A stretch of 36,360 nt of DNA, taken from contig SHBB01000010.1 in NCBI GenBank assembly GCA_004213565.1, positions 1-36,360 of the forward strand, read 5' to 3'. Positions within the stretch are counted from its first letter, which is position 1, and each line of letters begins with the position of its first letter. Under the pieces are notes generated by a model. The model searched no databases, had not been told where the DNA came from, and worked only from the letters and a program-made list of their open reading frames with translations. Below, piece after piece: positions 1-7,713 of this stretch. Source of the stretch: Sandaracinaceae bacterium. Its GTDB lineage: Bacteria; Myxococcota_A; Polyangia; Polyangiales; Sandaracinaceae. The position numbers and the translations under genes are program-made.

Positions 1-1
1 G

Positions 2-2014
2 CTCCACGGCGGCGAGCTCGAGCTGGCCGCGGCGCTCTCGCTCGCCGAGGCCGTCGGGCGGGGCGGGGACGCGCACTTCGGCGCGCTCGGCGAGCTGCAG
101 CAACAAGGCTTCTTGATGGACTCGGGGGAGACGCTGCGCTTCCGCCACGACTCGATGCGCGAGGCGCTCCTCGCCGGGCTGCCGGCGGAGCGCAAGCGAG
201 GGCTCCACCGACACGTGGCCGACGTGATGCTGGCCGCGGGCGCCGACGGCGATCCGCTCCGGGAGGCGCGCGCGGGCTGGCACGCGCTGCGGGGCGGTGA
301 CGAGCAGCTCGGGGCGCAGATGCTCGAGCGCGCGGGGCGCCGGCTCTTCGAGGCGCAGGCGCTGGCGGACTGTCTCTCCCCGCTCGAGGCGGCGCTCGAG
401 GTGCGGCGTCGGCACGGCGCGCCCGACGCGGTCCTCGCCGACCTCTCGCACATGCTGCTCAGCGCGGGGTGGGTCTCGAAACGCGAGGTGGGTGAGCGCC
501 ACGCGGCGCCCGCGCTCGATCTCTACGCCGATCTCGGAGGCCTTCGTCACGCGGAGCGCTTCGCTGGCGCGGTGGGGTGGCGCCTGGCGTTCGTGCTCGC
601 GCTGAGCTGGGCCTGGGCGCGGTGGCTCTTCCGCTTCGGGGAGGCGCGGGGGCCGACGCCGCTGCGCGCGCTGAGCCTCTTCGCGGTGGGGCTCTCCTAC
701 GCCACCGCCCTCGCATACTCCGCCAACCGGAAGGCGGACGTGGACGCGCTCGTGGCCCGCGCCGATCCGTTCCAGGCGTTCCGCGGTCACCCTCCCTTCG
801 CCGCGTACCTCAGCGTCAACGCGATGCGGGACATCCTCCACGGTCGCCTGGCCTCGGCCGCGGCCCGACTGAGCGAGGCCCGCGTGCTCGCGACCCGCAG
901 GTGGGGAAACCCGCTCAGCCTCGACGAGCGTCGCCTCGCCGACGCGGGCTGCCGCTCGATGCGCGTGCTGGTCGACGTGAACCAGTTCGACGCGCGCCTC
1001 TTCGACGACCTCGCCGCGATGGAGGAGAGCGGGCTCGCCTTCTACGCGCACGCCGCGCAGACGGCCCGCATCGTCCGCCATCGCTATCGCGGCGAGGAGG
1101 CGCTCGCGCGCGCGCTCGAGGAGGAGACCGAGGCGACGAGCCTCGCGCTCGGCTCGTGGTCGACCGACCTGCAGCGGCTCCTCTTCGCGCACCCGGCCTA
1201 CGCGTTCTGTCACGACGTGGAGGGGCTCAAGCGCAGCCTCGACGCGCTCGAGACGCGGGTCGCCGAGGGCATGGAGCTCGAGGTGCGCGTCACGATGACC
1301 AAGGCGGAGATCGCGCGGGAGCGTGGCGACTACGCGGCGTCGTTGGCGTTGCTCGAGCCGCTGCTGAAGACGCTCGACGAAGGCGATCTCCTCTTCCGGC
1401 AGTACGCGGCCTCGGGCGCCGCGCAGACCGCGCTCGAGGCGTATGGGTACGAGCTCGCGGCGAAGTACGCCCGGATGGGGCTGGAGTGCGGTCGGGACCT
1501 CGAGCATCGGGTGCTGCTGCCCTGGCTCCGTTGCCAGCGCGTGCTCGCGCTCGCCGACGACGCGCTCGGCCGGACCGACGCGGCGATCGAGCGGCTCGAG
1601 CGCGCGATCGAGCTCGCCGAGCAGAAGGCGGCGGTCGTGCAGGCGGGGGAGCTGCACGAGGCGCGCGCCCGCATCGCGTTCGCGGCGGGAGACCGCCTCC
1701 TCTTCGAGCTCCACCGCGTCAAGGCGAACGACTGGCTGCGACCCACGCGGAACCCGGGCCTGATCGCCGTCGTCGAGCGCCTCCTCGAGATGGACCGAGA
1801 GGCGGAGGTTCGACCCGTGGACGCGCGTCGTCGGCGCCCGGGCGCGAGCTCCACCGAGACGACCTACGATCGGTCCACCAGCTCGCCCTCTCGCTCGGGG
1901 GAGCACGACGCCACCGTCGTCGAGGGCGCCATCGCGCGCTCCAGGGTCCCCGCCGAGAGCGCGAGCGAGGACGACGCGGACCCGGCCACGGTGGTGGAGG
2001 GATCCGACGGTTGA
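2..2014 (+). CDS. C-terminal part of a large STAND/AAA ATPase-TPR signalling protein (5' end outside window)
   Basis: The frame is open from the first bases, so about 670 C-terminal residues of a larger protein are visible; the ATG at 113 is internal. Near the visible start is FRHDSMREALLAGLP followed by an Arg/His-rich stretch (LHRHVADVM), the pattern that follows the NTPase core in AAA_16/MalT-like STAND ATPases and in myxobacterial Ser/Thr kinase-ATPase-TPR proteins. The rest is Ala/Leu/Glu/Arg helical repeat sequence consistent with degenerate TPRs, interrupted by a hydrophobic Trp/Leu/Phe-rich stretch around bases 580-720. The last ~65 residues are low-complexity, Ser/Thr/Asp/Glu-rich, and contain two copies of ATVVEG. 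Such proteins usually carry an N-terminal Ser/Thr kinase domain, but that part is not in the window. Family-level call good; precise role unknown. Confidence 0.75.
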   Translation, partial: LHGGELELAAALSLAEAVGRGGDAHFGALGELQQQGFLMDSGETLRFRHDSMREALLAGLPAERKRGLHRHVADVMLAAGADGDPLREARAGWHALRGGDEQLGAQMLERAGRRLFEAQALADCLSPLEAALEVRRRHGAPDAVLADLSHMLLSAGWVSKREVGERHAAPALDLYADLGGLRHAERFAGAVGWRLAFVLALSWAWARWLFRFGEARGPTPLRALSLFAVGLSYATALAYSANRKADVDALVARADPFQAFRGHPPFAAYLSVNAMRDILHGRLASAAARLSEARVLATRRWGNPLSLDERRLADAGCRSMRVLVDVNQFDARLFDDLAAMEESGLAFYAHAAQTARIVRHRYRGEEALARALEEETEATSLALGSWSTDLQRLLFAHPAYAFCHDVEGLKRSLDALETRVAEGMELEVRVTMTKAEIARERGDYAASLALLEPLLKTLDEGDLLFRQYAASGAAQTALEAYGYELAAKYARMGLECGRDLEHRVLLPWLRCQRVLALADDALGRTDAAIERLERAIELAEQKAAVVQAGELHEARARIAFAAGDRLLFELHRVKANDWLRPTRNPGLIAVVERLLEMDREAEVRPVDARRRRPGASSTETTYDRSTSSPSRSGEHDATVVEGAIARSRVPAESASEDDADPATVVEGSDG

Positions 2015-2064
2015 GGAAAAGACTGGAAACCTGGCTCGCGCTCTAGGACCCTCGGGTGGCTCGG

Positions 2065-2084
2065 CCCGTTCGGCCGGGGGGAGG
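2065..2084 (+). promoter_or_regulatory. 20-base leader element overlapping the RBS of the OmpA lipoprotein gene
   Basis: CCCGTTCGGCCGGGGGGAGG lies 11 bases before the ATG at 2096. The same 20-mer with one change recurs at 9810-9829, 12 bases before the histidine kinase start. The 3' end is the purine-rich ribosome-binding site. Here CTCGGCC (2060-2066) can pair with GGCCGGG (2072-2078) over a 5-base loop, with one G-U pair, so the RBS edge could be partly occluded. Function is inferred only. Confidence 0.45.
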
Positions 2085-2095
2085 ACGACGACGCG

Positions 2096-2596
2096 ATGAC
2101 GAAGCGATGGATCGGGTGCGCGCTGGCGCTGACGGGGCTGTTCGCGATGGCGTGCGGAGGCTCGGAGTCGCCGCCCCCACAGCAGGCGCCGCCGCCCCAG
2201 CCGGTGGTCCAGCAGGCGCCGCCCTGCGCCGAGCAGTGGGTCCACATGCCGATGCTGATCACCTTCCCGACCAGCGGAACGGAGATCGACTCGCAGAACC
2301 GCGAGATCCTCCGGGAGATGGTGCGCACCGCGCAGGCGCGCACCGACATCCGTCGCGTGCGGGTCGAGGGTCACACGGACACCTGCGGCAACGAGCTCAA
2401 CAACATGATGCTCTCGCAGAACCGCGCGGTGGCGGTGATGAACGAGCTCGTGATGATGGGCGTGCCGCGCGAGATGCTCGAGACCATGGGCCACGGCTCG
2501 ACCCAGCCGCGCGCCAACGAGTCTTGTGGTCAGCATCAGACGCTGAGCGAGCAGTCGAACCGGCGCGTGGAGTTCACGCTCCTCGTCTGTCGCTGA
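2096..2596 (+). CDS. OmpA-family peptidoglycan-associated lipoprotein
   Basis: A 166-residue protein with a lipoprotein signal peptide (basic MTKR, hydrophobic core, lipobox LFAMAC with the acylated Cys near residue 20). A Pro/Gln-rich linker (about residues 25-45) follows, then an OmpA C-terminal peptidoglycan-binding domain to the end. The domain shows the typical phosphate-loop-like order: ITFPTSGTEID, then VRVEGHTDTCGNELNN, LSQNRAVAVMNELV and SNRRVEF near the C-terminus. Family members tether the outer membrane to peptidoglycan (Pal-like). It lacks tol neighbours, so calling it Pal itself is not justified. Two Cys inside the domain (GHTDTCG, NESCG) and one at the end could form disulfides. 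The start is supported by a GGGGGGAGG ribosome-binding site. It converges on the minus-strand kinase-like gene with a 12-base gap. Confidence 0.88.
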   Translation: MTKRWIGCALALTGLFAMACGGSESPPPQQAPPPQPVVQQAPPCAEQWVHMPMLITFPTSGTEIDSQNREILREMVRTAQARTDIRRVRVEGHTDTCGNELNNMMLSQNRAVAVMNELVMMGVPREMLETMGHGSTQPRANESCGQHQTLSEQSNRRVEFTLLVCR

Positions 2597-2608
2597 GCGA
2601 ACGGTCTC

Positions 2609-3580
2609 TCAGAGGACGCCGACGGCCCAGGCGGCCAGCGCGGCCGCGCCCGACGCGCTGAGCGGGATGCTGAGGTTGTCGTCCACGCGGAGGCTGAAGA
2701 GCTCCGCGAGGGCGCCGACCAACGCGCCCGCGGTCGCGACCGCCACGGCAGCGCCGAGGCCGATCGTGGGCAGGAACGCGTAGGCCGTGACCACGCCCGC
2801 CAGGGTGGCGGAGCCGAAGAACGCCAGCGTGCCCTCGAGGGTGCGGCCGTGCAGGAGGCGAAGCCGGCCCCAGCGTCGGCCGATGAAGCCCGCCACGGGG
2901 TCGCCCACGCCGAGGACCGCGAGCCCCACCGCGCAGGGCAGCGGCGCCTGGGTCAGCGAGAGCGCGAAGATCGCCGTGAGGTACCAGGTCGCGGAGTTCA
3001 CGCGTCGGTACTCGTGCGGGTGCGCGACCGGCGCGAACCACTTCATGATGATCTCGTTCCACCGCTCGCTGCAGCGGCGGCCGATCTCCATGGTCCAGGC
3101 CCAGATCAGGAACGGGATGGCGATCGCGATGGCCCACGCCGGCTCCGGCACCGCCCAGAGGATGCCGATGCAGCTGACGGCGCTGAGCACGTGGAAGAAG
3201 CTGCGGCGGTGGTTCGTGGGTCGGAGGCTCGGGACGTGGATCTCGAGCTGGCGCAGGGTGGTCTGCAGCGCCTCGTAGCTCGGCGTCATGGACTTGCGGA
3301 ACGCGATCCAGCGCGCCCGCGCGTTCGCGGCGGTGATGTCCTCGCCCGGGAGGCGCTCGGCCAGGGCGGCGCCGGCGTCGGCGAGCTTCGCCCGCAGCGC
3401 CGCGGTCTTCTCCGGCCATGTCAGCGAGGTCAGGTGCGCGACCTTCACCTCGATGGCGCGCAGCTTCAGGCGCGCCGCGTCCGCCGCGCCGGCGTGCCAG
3501 CGGGCGGTGTCGATCTCGGAGAGGGCTCGGTGGAGCTCGATGACGAGCCGACCGCTCTCGTCTGCCAGCGCATGCTGCAC
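2609..3580 (-). CDS. Diacylglycerol/polyprenol (dolichol/phytol) kinase-family membrane protein
   Basis: The C-terminal ~190 residues are several hydrophobic segments carrying GDPVAGFIGRRWGR and then HGRTLEGTLAFF, the signature of the CTP-dependent SEC59/dolichol kinase, phytol kinase and phosphatidate cytidylyltransferase-like family. The likely reaction is CTP-dependent phosphorylation of a lipid alcohol in the membrane. The N-terminal ~120 residues are soluble, charged and helical, an addition to the usual ~200-residue core. The start is uncertain: the frame extends to a GTG at 3616, but a GTG at 3580 sits exactly 6 bases after a CATACT hexamer identical in placement to that of the M50 gene, so I choose the leaderless start (323 residues). 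Substrate unknown. Confidence 0.75.
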   Translation of the reverse strand: MQHALADESGRLVIELHRALSEIDTARWHAGAADAARLKLRAIEVKVAHLTSLTWPEKTAALRAKLADAGAALAERLPGEDITAANARARWIAFRKSMTPSYEALQTTLRQLEIHVPSLRPTNHRRSFFHVLSAVSCIGILWAVPEPAWAIAIAIPFLIWAWTMEIGRRCSERWNEIIMKWFAPVAHPHEYRRVNSATWYLTAIFALSLTQAPLPCAVGLAVLGVGDPVAGFIGRRWGRLRLLHGRTLEGTLAFFGSATLAGVVTAYAFLPTIGLGAAVAVATAGALVGALAELFSLRVDDNLSIPLSASGAAALAAWAVGVL

Positions 3581-3586
3581 CGCGCG

Positions 3587-3592
3587 AGTATG
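3587..3592 (-). promoter_or_regulatory. Candidate -10 element of a leaderless promoter (polyprenol kinase-like gene)
   Basis: On the minus strand CATACT is followed by 6 bases and then the GTG start at 3580. The surrounding ACGCATACTCGCG recurs identically before the M50 protease GTG start (19692). No convincing -35 hexamer is visible. A start point about 6-7 bases after the -10 would put +1 on the start codon. Confidence 0.45.
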
Positions 3593-3651
3593 CGTTGTGC
3601 ACTCCTCCCGGGCCACCCCAAGATCGTGGTGGCCTCAGGCAGGCGCTCTGT

Positions 3652-4095
3652 TCACACGGCCAGGGGGCCGTGAATGTAGTGCGTCAAGTCCTGCACTTCG
3701 CGCTCGAGATCTTCTCCGAGCGCTTTGGTCAGATCGCCGATCGAGACCAGGCCGACCAGCCTGCCGCCGTCCACCACCGGGAGATGCCGTTTCCGCTGCT
3801 CGGTCATCATCCGCAGCGCCGATTTGATCGTCATCTGCGGATGAATCGTCGTCAGCGACGTCGACATCAGCTCCCCGACCCGCACCGTCGCCGGATCGAT
3901 CCGGCGAACCACGAGCCGAACGAGCACATCTCGCTCGGTGAGGATGCCCACGGCCTGGTCGTTCCTCATCACGAGCAACGATCCGATTCGCTTCTCGTTC
4001 ATGCTGCGGACCGCCGCCAAGACGGTCGCTTCGGGCGAGATACTCGCCACCTCACGTCCCTTGACGCGCAGCACTTCGTCTACGTGTCGTTCCAT
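3652..4095 (-). CDS. Two-CBS-domain protein
   Basis: A 147-residue protein that is essentially one CBS pair (Bateman module). The first CBS has VASISPEATVLAAVRSMNEKRIGSLLVM and then VGILTERDVLVRLV; the second has LTTIHPQMTIKSALRMMTEQ, HLPVVDGGRLVGLVSIGDL. CBS pairs bind adenosyl nucleotides and act as energy or redox sensors, alone or with a partner. The frame extends upstream to 4134, but the ATG at 4095 has a GAGGGGG ribosome-binding site 4-5 bases before it, and the CBS fold starts directly after it. It is transcribed away from mreC; the shared upstream region is 4096-4356. No fused effector domain, so the target is unknown. Confidence 0.85.
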   Translation of the reverse strand: MERHVDEVLRVKGREVASISPEATVLAAVRSMNEKRIGSLLVMRNDQAVGILTERDVLVRLVVRRIDPATVRVGELMSTSLTTIHPQMTIKSALRMMTEQRKRHLPVVDGGRLVGLVSIGDLTKALGEDLEREVQDLTHYIHGPLAV

Positions 4096-4356
4096 CGATC
4101 CCCCTCGGGACGTGCTGCTCGTGACGTCCCTCACACATAGAGTGTCCGCGTGATGTGGGCCTCACAAGTCCACGAACGACGTCCCACGCGGCGTGAGCAC
4201 GGACCGGAGACGCCCGGTCAGCGAGTGTGGCACCGGGGATACATCCATCACGCCCCGGGTTGCCGCAGGGGCTCCAGTGATCTACCCCGATGGACTCTTT
4301 CGACCGCGGGAATGCGCCTCGGCCCACCGTCGGTCCGGTGCCCGACACAGGTCTTC
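4096..4356 (+). other. Divergent intergenic region between the CBS gene and mreC
   Basis: About 260 bases, somewhat less GC-rich near 4130-4170, hold the start signals of both the CBS gene (minus) and the mreC operon (plus). An open frame continuous with mreC runs from 4150, but it encodes nothing family-like before 4357. GTGA-N8-TCAC (4150-4165) is a weak palindrome. I see no clear promoter hexamers or RNA gene. Confidence 0.4.
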
Positions 4357-5250
4357 ATGGGCTCATTCAAGCGATTTCGCGACGCCGCCATCTGCGTCGC
4401 CCTGTTGGCGATTCCGTTCTTCTTCCTGAACGCCAACCTGAAGGACCCCGAGCACACCAACGCGCTCGACCGGACCGTGCTGACGATCAGCGCGCCGATC
4501 CAGATGGTCGCGACGTCGACCGCGCGCTGGTTCTCCGGCGTGTGGCAGGACTACGTCTACCTGGTCGACGTCAAAGAGGAGAACGACCGGCTGCGGGCCG
4601 AAGACGCGCGGCTGACCGAGGAGAACCGCCGCCTCCGCTACGAGGCGCTCGAGAACCGCCGCCTCCGCTCGCTGCTCCAGCTCCGCGAGCGCATCGGCGG
4701 CGAGCTGATCGGGGCGCAGGTCATCGGCCGCGACGTGTCCCGCTTCTTCCGTGTGACGCGCATCCGGCTCGACCGCGGCGAGCGCGATCGGGTGCGCGCG
4801 GGCATGCCCGTCATCACCTCCGAGGGGCTCGTCGGCCAGGTCCGCCGCTCCTGGGGCCGCTACAGCGACGTGCTGCTCACGGTCGACCGGACGAGCGCCA
4901 TCGACGTCGTGGTCCAGCGCACGGGCGCGCGCGGCATGCTCCGCGGCACGGGTGAGGACGACCGATACCTGGCGCAGATCCAGTACTTGCGCCGCGAGGA
5001 CGACATCCGGGTCGGCGATCTCGTGCACACCAGCGGCCTCGGCCAGCGCTTCCCGGCGTCCATCCTGGTCGGCCGCGTGACCCGCATCGTGCGGCGCGAG
5101 TTCGGCCTCTACCAGGAGGCGGAGGTCACGCCGGCCGTGAATTTCTCGAGCCTCGACGAGGTGCTCATCCTCACGGAGGGCTCGCGCGAGCGCAGCCTGG
5201 TCGAGCGGACCGGTGGAGACGTGGACGCGCCGTCCGGCGAGGACCTCTGA
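4357..5250 (+). CDS. mreC: Rod shape-determining protein MreC
   Basis: A 297-residue bitopic inner-membrane protein. MGSFKRFRDAAICVALLAIP gives the short cytoplasmic tail and single TM helix. A coiled coil follows (ENDRLRAEDARLTEENRRLR, then ENRRLRSLLQLRERIGG). The periplasmic beta-domain carries GAQVIGRD, IRLDRGERDRVRAGMPVIT, GLVGQVRRSWGRYSDVLLTVD and DLVHTSGLGQRFPASILVGRV, all family hallmarks. MreC links cytoplasmic MreB to the PBP2-RodA synthase and activates PBP2. The start at 4357 rather than the ATG at 4150 is chosen because the TM segment begins there and family length is then normal; the ribosome-binding site is weak (CAGG). It overlaps mreD by one base (TGATG). mreB is not next door. 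Confidence 0.95.
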   Translation: MGSFKRFRDAAICVALLAIPFFFLNANLKDPEHTNALDRTVLTISAPIQMVATSTARWFSGVWQDYVYLVDVKEENDRLRAEDARLTEENRRLRYEALENRRLRSLLQLRERIGGELIGAQVIGRDVSRFFRVTRIRLDRGERDRVRAGMPVITSEGLVGQVRRSWGRYSDVLLTVDRTSAIDVVVQRTGARGMLRGTGEDDRYLAQIQYLRREDDIRVGDLVHTSGLGQRFPASILVGRVTRIVRREFGLYQEAEVTPAVNFSSLDEVLILTEGSRERSLVERTGGDVDAPSGEDL

Positions 5251-5777
5251 TGCGGAACCTGGCCTTCGTGCTGCTCGGGTTCCTGCTCCTGGTGCAGCAG
5301 GCCGCGATCGGCGTCATGGTCCCGCTCGATGAGTGGGCCCCGAACCTGTTGCTTCCGATCGTCATCTACCTCGGCGTCGCGCACGACGTGCACATCGTCC
5401 GCGGGGTCTCGCTCGCGTTCGTGCTCGGGTACCTGCTGGACTCGTTCTGCGGCAGCCCGATGGGCCTGCAGACGTTCGTCATGGTCGCGACCTTCCTCGT
5501 CGCCCGCGGCGCGGGGTTGAACCTCTTCATGCGCGGCCCGCTGTTCCAGATCGCGCTGACGTTCGTCTTCGGTGTGCTCGCGGGCGGGTCCATCCTCGCG
5601 CTGCGCGCCATCTTCGAGCCGCCGGCGCCGTTCCCGACCGGCACCGTGAGCGACACCGTCATCGCGCTCACGGCCGGGGCCGCCATCACCGCGTTGCTCT
5701 CGCCGCTCGTGTTCCTGACCGTGCGGCGGCTCGACGCGCTGGTCACGCGTCGCCGCGAGGAGGCGGCCGCGACATGA
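5250..5777 (+). CDS. mreD: Rod shape-determining protein MreD
   Basis: A 175-residue polytopic membrane protein with five or six hydrophobic segments, the usual MreD size. It starts MRNLAFVLLGFLLLVQQAA, contains LLLPIVIYLGVA and GYLLDSFCGSPMGLQTFVMV (the conserved G-x2-D-x6-G-x2-F region), and ends in a charged RRREEAAAT tail. MreD works with MreC in the elongasome. The identification rests on fold-like pattern and on position between mreC and mrdA, since MreD is poorly conserved. Its ATG overlaps the mreC stop by one base and its TGA overlaps the mrdA ATG by four (ATGA), so translation is probably coupled. Confidence 0.92.
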   Translation: MRNLAFVLLGFLLLVQQAAIGVMVPLDEWAPNLLLPIVIYLGVAHDVHIVRGVSLAFVLGYLLDSFCGSPMGLQTFVMVATFLVARGAGLNLFMRGPLFQIALTFVFGVLAGGSILALRAIFEPPAPFPTGTVSDTVIALTAGAAITALLSPLVFLTVRRLDALVTRRREEAAAT

Positions 5778-7711
5778 ACCTGCTGAGCGTCCGTCGCGAG
5801 GTCGGCGAGTTCAAGAAGCGCTACAAGTGGATGGCGCTCGTGGTCGTGCTGGCGTTCCTCGCCCTGCTCGGCCGCATCGTCCAGCTGCAGCTCGTGGAGT
5901 ACCAGCGCTGGGCGGCGGTCGCGCGCGAGAACATCACCCGCACCGTGACGCTGCCCGCGACGCGCGGGGTGATCCGGGACAGCACCGGGCGGGTCGTGGC
6001 GACCAACCGCGCCGCCTACAACGTCTACCTCACGCCGCAGTATCTGGCGGAGACCGATCTCGATCGCATCACGGAGCTGATGGGGCTCGAGACGGAGGAG
6101 CGCGCGAGCCTCGCGGCGCGCCTCGAGCGCGTGCCCGCGCGGCGCCGCTCGCACCAGATCCGGGTCTTCACCGACGTCTCGCGCGACCAGCTCGCGGCGC
6201 TCGAGACCCACCAGAACGATCTCTGCGCGCGCACCGGCAACCCGGACAACCCCACGCGGCTGCCGTGCATCACGATGATCGCGGAGCCGGTGCGCACCTA
6301 TCCGTTCGGCAACCTGGCCGCGCACGCGATCGGCTACCTCAACGAGATGAACGGGGACGAGCTCGACCGGCTGCAGCCCGCCGGCTACCGGCTGGGCGAC
6401 CGCATCGGACGCGTCGGGGTGGAGCGCGCGTGGGAGAGCTACCTCCGCGGCCGCCGCGGGTATCGGCGCGCGTTCGTGGACGTGCGCGGGCGCGAGGTCG
6501 ACGGGCTGGTCCCGGGCGACGACGGCCCGACGCGGCGCGAGCCGGTGCCGGGGCGCGACCTGACGCTGACCCTCGACATGGAGCTGATGCGCATCATCGA
6601 CCGCGCGTTCGGCGGGCACCCCTCGGGCGCCGCGGTGGTGGTCGACGTGCGCACCGGCGCGGTCCGCGCGCTCTACTCCAAGCCGAGCTACGACCTCGGC
6701 GCGTTCACGCGCGGGCTCAGCTTCGACGAGTACGGCGAGCTGCGTGACAACCCCTTCCGCCCCCTCATCGACAAGACCATCTACGAGTCGTACTTCCCCG
6801 GCTCGACCTTCAAGCCCTTCAGCGCCATCGCGGCGATGCAGGAGGGCGTGATGAACCCCGACGAGCGCGTGGAGTGCCTCGGGTCCTACACGCTCGGCAC
6901 GACGGTCTTCCACTGCAACAACCGCAACGGTCACGGCGAGGTGAACCTGCGCGAGTCGCTGGTCGAGTCGTGCAACGTCTATTTCTATCGTCTGGCCGAG
7001 CAGGTCGGCCTCGACCGGCTCGCGCGCGTCGCGGGGGACTTCGGCCTCGGGCGGCGCACCGGGGTCGGCATCAACACGGAGGCCTCGGGCTTCATCCCCA
7101 CGCGCTCCTGGTACGAGCGGGTCGGGCGTCGCTTTCGGCTCGGCTACACGCTGAACACCGCGATCGGCCAGGGCGACACGCGCACCACGCTCGTGCAGCT
7201 CGCGATGAGCTACGGCGCGATCGCGAACGGCGGGACGCTCTACGTGCCCCAGCTGGTCGAGCGGGTGACGAGCCCCGACGGCACGGTGGTCGAGTCCTTC
7301 GAGCCGCGCGTTCGGCGCCGCGTGCACGTCGACCAGGAGATCCTCGCGATGGTGATCGACGGGCTCTACGGCGCGGTCAACGACCCGACCGGGACCGCCT
7401 ACGACGCGCGCGTGGACGGCGGCGTGCCGGTGGCGGGCAAGACGGGCACGGCGCAGGTCAGCCGGCGCGCTCGCCCCGACGACGACCCGGACCGCGCCTG
7501 GTACTACAACCGCGCGCACGCGTGGTTCGCGGGCTTCGCCCCGGCCGAGGATCCGCAGTACGCGATCATCGTGCTGGTCGAGCACGGCGGCGCGGGCGGC
7601 CGGCAGGCGGCGCCGATCGCGATCAACATCCTCCAGGAGTACCTGGGCAGCGAGGGCGCGACCGCCTCGAACGCGGCGCCTACGGGCACGCGACTCGCGA
7701 GGGGACGCTAG
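5774..7711 (+). CDS. mrdA: Penicillin-binding protein 2 (elongasome transpeptidase)
   Basis: A 645-residue class B PBP. There is a short basic cytoplasmic tail, a TM helix (MALVVVLAFLALLGRIVQLQ), a pedestal region with RGVIRDSTGRVVATN, and a transpeptidase domain with all three active-site motifs: STFK (nucleophile Ser344), SCN (Ser399) and KTGTAQ (Lys556). The protein cross-links peptidoglycan with RodA during lateral growth. The ATG at 5774 overlaps the mreD stop (ATGA), and rodA begins three bases after its stop. A loop in the pedestal has two Cys (NDLCARTGNP...LPCITM), seen in other PBP2s, that could form a disulfide. The last ~20 residues are a disordered Ala/Thr/Arg tail. Confidence 0.96.
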   Translation: MNLLSVRREVGEFKKRYKWMALVVVLAFLALLGRIVQLQLVEYQRWAAVARENITRTVTLPATRGVIRDSTGRVVATNRAAYNVYLTPQYLAETDLDRITELMGLETEERASLAARLERVPARRRSHQIRVFTDVSRDQLAALETHQNDLCARTGNPDNPTRLPCITMIAEPVRTYPFGNLAAHAIGYLNEMNGDELDRLQPAGYRLGDRIGRVGVERAWESYLRGRRGYRRAFVDVRGREVDGLVPGDDGPTRREPVPGRDLTLTLDMELMRIIDRAFGGHPSGAAVVVDVRTGAVRALYSKPSYDLGAFTRGLSFDEYGELRDNPFRPLIDKTIYESYFPGSTFKPFSAIAAMQEGVMNPDERVECLGSYTLGTTVFHCNNRNGHGEVNLRESLVESCNVYFYRLAEQVGLDRLARVAGDFGLGRRTGVGINTEASGFIPTRSWYERVGRRFRLGYTLNTAIGQGDTRTTLVQLAMSYGAIANGGTLYVPQLVERVTSPDGTVVESFEPRVRRRVHVDQEILAMVIDGLYGAVNDPTGTAYDARVDGGVPVAGKTGTAQVSRRARPDDDPDRAWYYNRAHAWFAGFAPAEDPQYAIIVLVEHGGAGGRQAAPIAINILQEYLGSEGATASNAAPTGTRLARGR

Positions 7712-7713
7712 CC

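Noticed and set aside
2096-2596. Naming the OmpA lipoprotein Pal
   Set aside because: No tolB or other tol genes adjoin it, and many OmpA-domain lipoproteins exist in such genomes.
4150-4165. GTGA-N8-TCAC palindrome as a CRP/FNR-like site
   Set aside because: The half sites are separated by 8 rather than 6 bases, and no other evidence supports it.
4150-4356. N-terminal extension of MreC from ATG 4150
   Set aside because: It adds ~69 residues unlike MreC before the TM helix; the TM-proximal ATG at 4357 gives normal family length.
5366-7585. 739-residue minus-strand open frame opposite mreD and mrdA
   Set aside because: Composition is typical of an antisense shadow, and the plus strand has complete PBP2 motifs.
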